Assembly: GCF_019279795.1 (NCBI RefSeq)
Contig: NC_056733.1
Location: 1,424,559,121-1,424,623,120, forward strand
DNA from: Protopterus annectens
Lineage: Eukaryota; Chordata; Ceratodontiformes; Protopteridae
Reading direction: 5' to 3'
DNA: 64,000 nucleotides
The translations under genes were made by a program, and so were the position numbers. Below the pieces are notes generated by a model. It searched no databases and had not been told where the DNA came from. It worked only from the letters and a program-made list of their open reading frames with translations. Within the stretch, counting starts at the first letter, position 1; each line of letters opens with the position of its first letter. This document shows, in pieces, positions 58,201 to 64,000 of the stretch.

Positions 58201-58990
58201 TACAACAAATCCTTACTTAATTGTTGATATCACTTGCATTTTAAAACATAGTGAGTACTATTAGTAATAAGTCAAGAACTGTACTTGCCTGAGTAGATTC
58301 CTGTATCAGTTGTGCAAGATTATGAAAAGAGACAATGTCTAAAAATTCTAGCTCAGCATTCCTATAGAAGGAATAATGATTCCAATCTATCTGACGGTAG
58401 TTAGAAAATTCCTATCAGAATCACATATTTGTGAGTTATATGAGGTATTCACGTGAAAAGATGTGATCATGTAGGATTTTTGATAAGCACATATTATTCT
58501 GATATTGTCTCTCATGGCAGTATTTACAGTTCAGCAACAATCGTTTCATGCTGAATGTTAACTAAAAATAATATTAAATGTTAAGAGTATTACAGGCTAA
58601 AAGTAACACTCCCCCTCCATACTTGACTTTGGTATAACCAGGGATTATAAGAGTTTGAGAATTTCATGTTTCAGTTACAACTGCTATTTGAATTTTATCT
58701 TGATGAAGTGTATATGTCAGTTCTTGCCTTTTGTTACAGATACTACAGACATTACAGTAATCTGTTGCAACGTTATGAAGTCCTTTGTTTCTTGCTGTAT
58801 TACTTCCTGGATGTATATATAAAAATGTTGAAGATATACTGAAATTTTGCTTCCTATGAAGAAAACAATTGTAGTGACTTAGGTTGAGATTGCCTGTAGC
58901 ATATGTGCAGTTGTCATAAATGAGGTCTCCCAGTAAGTTAAGAGTCCCACACAGTATTCACTGTGTAGCTGCCTTAACTGGGTGTTACAC
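58201..58990 (-). pseudogene. Jockey-type LINE of nest 2: endonuclease
   Basis: On the - strand: CNKRQELTYTLHQDKIQIAV, then VTET, LIIPGYTKVKYGGGVLLLAC and, near 58400-58280, SNYRQIDWNHYSFYRNAELE, FLDIVSFHNLAQLIQEST and STVLDLLL. This is the APE endonuclease order (nucleus E of TET, GGG-V, the NY..IDW loop, FLD...LxQL...LDL). Stops occur throughout. The SDH block is not seen, probably lost at the L2-like insertion point. Confidence 0.7.
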
Positions 58991-59129
58991 AGGAAAGTTT
59001 TTTGTATCTGTAGTCACCCATCATGGCGATTGAATAATTTTCCCAATTACTACTATTTTCTTTCTGTTTTTTCACATGATTCAGTACAGAATACTTAAAA
59101 CCATTGCTCCTAAGAATAAATTAAGTGAT

Positions 59130-60025
59130 GTAGACATCGTACAGAAAGGCCTCACTGAGACCAATGACTGATGTCGAAACCATGGCCTTAATGCATTTTT
59201 TGGCATTAGGCTTGTCATCCTCTTTGGGAAAAAACTAATTTCCCACTAATTACCACACTGATGGGAGTCCACTGAACACTGAAGACATAAGAGATCTGGG
59301 GACACAGGCTGACAGCAACCTCTCCTTTGACCATCACATTGCCACTGTGGTCATAAAGTCCTTCTATGTGGCACATCTCATTATCAAGGGTTTTGCATCC
59401 AGGAAGAAAGAGGTCATCATCTCTCTCTACTCTTCCCTCATTAGGCCAATCATTGAGTATAATGCCCCATTTAGCATGTACCTTACTAGACACATGCAAC
59501 AGCTGGAAAGGCCACAAAAGTACCTCATGAAGAGGACCCTAGGCCTTAAACACATGTCGTACATGGACGGACTCAAAAAACCCCAGCTATACTCTGTCTC
59601 ATATCGTCTACTAAGAGGCGATCTCTGCTTGATTTACAAAGCCATGTCTGACTCAGCTCTGTTAGAAATGCTACATCTAAAGAAATCCCAGTCCCTCCAC
59701 ACCACAGGCTCCAGAGACCTCAACCTCATTACCACAATCAACAGAACATGCTGGAGGGACAGGTTCATAACCCAGAGAATGTCCATGCTCTGGAATAGAC
59801 TTTCTATACATGTCGAGCAGAGCACCTCACTGGCCCTCTTCAAGAGAAATCTTGATGAGTGGATGGGAAATAAAAAGTTCACCCCAGGGATCACTCCAGT
59901 GGCTCTACTTGATAGAGGCATTAGGAACTAACATTGGGTGGCATGATGCCAGGGCAAGTCTATAGGCTAGGCTTGTAAGGGCTCCAGGGCCATTAGCCTA
60001 GTACACACCTATGAACCTATAAGTG
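59130..60025 (+). mobile_element. CR1-like LINE, RT C-terminus and 3' end
   Basis: A long clean frame, 59347-59931 (194 codons), reads IKSFYVAHLIIKGFASRKKE, VIISLYSSLIRPIIEYNAPF, LERPQKYLMKRTLGLKHMSY, LLRGDLCLIYKAMSDSALLE, TINRTCWRDRFITQRMSMLW and DEWMGNKKFTPGITPVALLD. Out-of-frame RT sequence (TETND, RNHGL, SPLN) lies in 59130-59346. The 3' end is ggctaggcttgtaagggctc, ccattagcctagtacacacc, tatgaacctataag. It is close to copy 2 in sequence and probably of similar age. Confidence 0.92.
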
Positions 60026-60240
60026 TAACTGATATTCTCTTAAAGGATCTTATTTAACATGTGAGAGGTGTCAACTAATTTCATGCCTGCCATCATTCTG
60101 AATCTATTACTACTGCCTAGTTTATGTCTTGCAGGCTTGAGCATAGAATCAGACAGTACTAGGACCCCTTTGGTGTCTGCATTTGTAGTCTCTGGGCTAA
60201 CAACTAACTTAGGGTCTAATGACTTGTTGAGACAGAATGG

Positions 60241-60365
60241 TAAGTAATTACCTCATTAAAACAGTAGTGACTCAAGTCCTTTATTAAAGAGTCTGGACAT
60301 TTGATAAGTAATTACCTCATTAAAACAGTAGTGACTCTTAAGTCCTATAAGAGTCTGGACATTTT
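60241..60365. repeat. Tandem duplication, 64-bp unit, two copies
   Basis: taagtaattacctcattaaa through agagtctggacattt occurs at 60241 and again at 60305, with a few small differences in the middle. Confidence 0.9.
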
Positions 60366-60593
60366 CCACAGTTGATATCTGTCAGTACACGGGAAAGTGA
60401 TATGTATTTTGTAGTGATATATAAGTACACCTTAGGTGGAACATGGTAAAGGAGGTGTTTGCCCCAGGTGGTAACTGTTATGTGGCGCGATCTGCATCTA
60501 TGAAGAGCTGCCAATGGAGTGCAAGTGCAATAACATTCATTTATGCAGCCACGGCTGATACTGTGGCTGCGTAAATGAAAAATTTAAGTTGCT

Positions 60594-60595
60594 TG

Positions 60596-60677
<82 letters not shown>
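60594..60677. repeat. (GT)n microsatellite, about 42 units
   Basis: An uninterrupted GT run from 60594, ending at a TATG step. The Cys-Val frame it produces is an artefact. Confidence 0.97.
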
Positions 60678-60683
<6 letters not shown>

Positions 60684-61122
60684 CAAGTATAAGCTCTTTG
60701 CTACAGAATGGCATCAGCTTTGAAGGACTTTTTTTCCCCTTTGGTCCTCAACTTCAGAAAACTTTTTTTGGTCCTGAACTTCAGACTTGGGATGAAGGGC
60801 TGCTCCACCAGGGATTGTCCAGGGCACCAAGTGGCCTAGCTGTGGCTCTGATATATATTATCAGTCTTTACATTAACATCAAAATTGAATATGTTGTAGA
60901 AACTTTGAGATATTTGTTACAGGATGATTTCTGGTAAAGATTTTATTATTGAAAGTTCTGTATTTTTTTTTTTTTTTAACTTTTGATGATGTTGTTTATC
61001 AGCATATTAAAGTTATTGCTAAGAGCACTCCCTTGTGCCTACATATACTAACTTGCATATGGTCTTAATTGAGGAACTGTATTTATTTTTATTTTTTTAT
61101 TATTATTACTTTTTGTAGTTAC

Positions 61123-61355
61123 CTGCGGTGGTGGTGCTGCGGTAGCGTTGTTGCCTCACAGTTAGACGCTGCCCGTTCGATTCTCAGTTAGAGCGTCTTC
61201 TGTGTGGTAACATGCATGAATGGGCGTTCCTTCGGTGAAGGTTGTGCGTTAGGCCCGGCAAGCCAGCACGTAAAAATCTACTGCCAATTATTAGCGGACC
61301 GGAGTTCCGCTGTGGCGACCCCTAACCGGGAAAAGCCGAAAGACACAACAACAAC
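61123..61355 (+). mobile_element. tRNA-derived SINE with perfect 18-bp target duplication
   Basis: It starts ctgcggtggtggtgctgcgg, has a good B box gttcgattc (61175-61183) and an A-box-like ggtagcgttg upstream, a unique body, and a 3' tail gctgtggcgacccctaaccg, then gaaaagccgaaag and ACA repeats. The flanks are identical 18-base copies of attactttttgtagttac (61105-61122 and 61356-61373). The tail matches the 3' end of the RTE element at 47947-47986, as expected if RTE proteins mobilise it. The exact duplication points to a recent insertion. Confidence 0.95.
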
Positions 61356-62204
61356 ATTACTTTTTGTAGTTACAATATCATTATAATGATGGCATGTTTG
61401 TTTCCTCTTTATTTCCTTTTGTGCAAGAAATGGCACCTTATAGGTCTTCTACCTTCTTAGAACATTTGAACAACAGGTTTAGTTTGAACTGTACATCCCA
61501 TGCATGTTAGAATGAGGTTAATTATTTATATTTTAGCAAGAAATGTAGATAAAACTATTTGCACTAAACTAGACAAGAAACCTAATTCTAAAAAAAAAAA
61601 ATTAACTTTGCACAAGTTATCATTCTCTGCATTTATTAAAATCTCTTCCATATGAACAGCTGTGAAGAGCTACGTATTTAATATGAGGGTTATTTAACAG
61701 AGGCCAAATACATTGTTAGTATGAGTTGCCAGCAGGTATCAGTATAATGAGATGATGTATGCATCTTAGAAGTTTACATCTAAATCTGTACAGTATACTC
61801 TACCTAAAAGTTTTCCAGCAGTGGCATTATTTTTAATGTTTCTACTAAGAAGCTCAATATGATCTTTTAACTAAAAATGTGGTTACAGTTATAAAAAAGT
61901 TTTTAAAATATTATATTATGAAATGTTTTTCTATAACAGGCTGAATGGGGCTTTTCTGGCTGCATACAGTTGGGTTAAGAGCATTATAGGTCAACGGTCA
62001 TTTTGTAAGGCCTAAGCAATGCATTTGTGGTTATGTTGCTAGACATTTTGAAAAGATTAGTGGCATCCCCTTCTCAGTTACAGAAACGTTTGTTTTTAAT
62101 GCCACTGGAGTAATTTACACCCTAGCATGCACCTGTAGTTTTTTTTATTATAAACAACAGACAAAGAAGAAATGGAAGACTGCAGGAACATATTATGGGT
62201 ATTA

Positions 62205-62907
62205 GAAGTAAATGTTTGAAATGTTGGGACCCGCTATAGCTAGTCCTAAAACACAGAGACTAAATGGCCGAAAGACTGAGCTTTCATATACTGTCTGAAA
62301 TGTCATTTCTCAGAATATTCCCCTTTCTCTGAGGTATGGCAATCTTGGAGTTGGTATATATAAGTTAGGGGTATGTGGAGGGCTTGCTCCCCACTGCAAA
62401 AAGATGTTTTAAGGAGAAGAGAGACTTTCGATTTCGGCTTTTCAGCACTCCGCACTTTAACTGCTGACATTTCAAAAGGTAGCTATTCTGAAAGCATGGT
62501 GGATACACATTTGTGGGCAGAGCATGCTGACTTGTTGTCTGAATTAACTACTACAGTAGTAAAACAACATAAAGTGAATAGAAGAAGAGCAAAATCTATT
62601 ATTGGTGTTTTATTGCTGAGAGAATACAAACACCAAAATGGAGGAGAACAGTGAATATTGAACATTACTCTTCTCCTTTGAACTTAATTTTTTGGGGGGC
62701 AAGTCCTCCTGCACCCCCTGAGTGGATGTGCAAATCCCCACACCTCTGAATTTTTATATACCTATTCTCCCCACATCCCTTGACTTATATATACCAAGTC
62801 CAAGACCTCCATACCTTAGAGAAATAGACATTTCAGACTTAGTATATACAAGTCCATTATTTTTAGCCATTAAGTCTTGGTGGGTCCTGACATTTCAGAT
62901 GGTTACC
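62205..62907. mobile_element. DNA-transposon-like element with about 190-bp terminal inverted repeats
   Basis: The left arm has gtttgaaatgttgggaccc, then tgaaatgtcatttctcagaa and gagttggtatatataag. The right arm, reverse complemented, has ggtaaccatctgaaatgtca, ggaccc, then tctgaaatgtctatttctct and gacttggtatatataag. The order and spacing agree over 190 or more bases, with about 25-30% divergence by eye. The interior (about 62400-62690) has a 93-codon frame (62373-62654) of unknown meaning. A sister single arm is at 25326-25620. Element ends and target duplication are not sharply defined, so the superfamily is undetermined. Confidence 0.7.
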
Positions 62908-64000
62908 ACACTTTATACCCTAATCGGTGAAATAATGAAGAGAATGGAAAATGTTATTTACTGAAGAGTACCTTGTGATTGGACTTTGTGTTTTAGTATG
63001 TTTTATCAGGTGTTTTAACTGATGGGATATTTAAATGAATAAATTATATTTTGTTCTTGGTGGTCCGATAAAGCATAGAAGAGATATTGTTGGGTATTTA
63101 ATATTAATTTCTTATTTAAGTAGTTTACATCAATTTAAACTGAACCTCTTTAACTACTGCTGAGCAATCTAGATGTGTAGGTACCTAGAAGACAAACCTA
63201 CCACTAAAATAATCTATGAGGAAATTCACCTGCTTTACTAGAAGTGTGCTCTTGTAGCATTACCAATTCAGCTGCATTACTGCACTATGTGATTTAAATG
63301 TTCTATTTCAGTAATGTTTCCACACTGCTGAGCAGCGTATCAAGTTTAATGTTAATCTAGGTCATTTAATTTCTGTATTTATGTTGCTGTTTTACATTTT
63401 AAGGTAACAATGGCATAGATGAAAAGGGGCCCTTGGCTCTATTCTATCGCCATTAAATAAAAAAAAGCTTTGTAAAATATACATTTGGAAAAGGTATTGG
63501 TTATGTCCCATTTATTGCTATAAACGAATAAAACTTTTCTTGTCAACTTCATTTCAATTTATTGAAATACATCTTTCAGTGTTGTTTGCAGTAATTCAGC
63601 TCGGACTCGACAATAGGTCCACTGTTTGCAACAGTTCAGGTCATAAGTAGAAGTCCTGCAGTGGGCTGCAGTCTGCGTTTTTACAAACACTGCCAGTATT
63701 GTTGTTTTCCTTTTTATGGTTTATAACAGTGTCAGGTATGATACAAGTTTATTTTCTGTTAAACCCATCAAAAACATTAGATGTATTCAACCTAATAATG
63801 CTTTATCTAATTATGAAAACAATGACATTAAGTATGATTTCTTACTAGTGCAACTACATGTAATCAATGAAATATGCATATCTGTAATTTATAGTACAGC
63901 CAGCATTCACGATCCCTTTTTGGTACATAATTATACTGTTAAGTAAAACAGATTGTGAGTTTGCAGCATTGTCATTGTAGTACTCTTATGTTAGGTAGTC
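62908..64000. other. No gene recognised
   Basis: AT-rich unique sequence. The 76-codon frame at 63716-63946 has no recognisable family. No splice-bounded coding signal was seen. Confidence 0.45.

Noticed and set aside
1-64000. CRISPR array, bacterial operon, rRNA genes or endogenous retrovirus
   Set aside because: There are no regularly spaced direct repeats with unique spacers, no Shine-Dalgarno-linked gene runs, no rRNA-like blocks, and no gag-pol-env order or LTR pair.

Overview
The window looks like intergenic or intronic DNA from a large, AT-rich vertebrate genome. It is dense in non-LTR retrotransposons (CR1-like, RTE-like, L1/Tx1-like and L2-like), tRNA-derived SINEs, inverted-repeat DNA transposons and long (TG)n tracts. 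The SINE and RTE 3' ends (the 'gtggcgacccctaac' tail, the GGAT-repeat tail) resemble repeats common in bony fishes, so a fish or other basal bony vertebrate is my best guess. The species cannot be named from this sequence. There are no bacterial operons, no CRISPR array, no LTR provirus and no complete host gene.

Layout. 1-2.3 kb: a possible last-exon tail of a host gene (stop at 61-63, AATAAA at 196) and a CpG-richer block with CCAAT and GC boxes. 2.3-6 kb: mostly unique sequence with one CR1 scrap. 6.1-15.3 kb: remains of a + strand L1/Tx1 element (ORF1, endonuclease, RT, C-terminal knuckle) broken up by an L2-like LINE, a tRNA-Ala-like/Harbinger-like patch and an opposite-strand L1/Tx1 tail; another - strand L1/Tx1 fragment follows at 15.6-17.3 kb. 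17.5-22.7 kb: small RT scraps and short dispersed repeats. 22.9-26.1 kb: a degraded RTE element. 26.6-29.1 kb: a recent 1.2-kb tandem duplication whose breakpoint lies inside a SINE. 30.5-33.6 kb: an L2-like (-) and a CR1 (+) fragment. 34-39.4 kb: mostly unique, with a CORE-SINE and a (TG)n/minisatellite cluster. 39.5-49.5 kb and 50.5-59 kb: two nests of elements inside elements. 59.1-62.9 kb: a CR1 tail, a young SINE with a perfect 18-bp target duplication, and a DNA transposon with long terminal inverted repeats. 63-64 kb: nothing recognised.

How the parts relate. In nest 1 an old CR1-like element (-) was hit by an RTE element (+), which was then hit by a much longer CR1 element (-, 5.1 kb). 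In nest 2 a Jockey-type element (-) was hit by a 4.4-kb CR1 (-, itself carrying an inverted CR1 tail), by an L2-like LINE and by a 431-bp inverted-repeat element with a 9-bp target duplication. The CR1 family encodes an ORF1 with an SGNH-esterase-like domain and an ORF2 with endonuclease and RT. All long ORFs carry stops or frameshifts, so nothing here is likely to move on its own. The SINE at 61.1 kb shares its 3' tail with the RTE element, suggesting RTE machinery mobilised it. I found no convincing undescribed system; the most checkable novelties are the nested chronology, the inverted-repeat elements, the template-switch-like duplication and the FTDD palm motif of the CR1 family.
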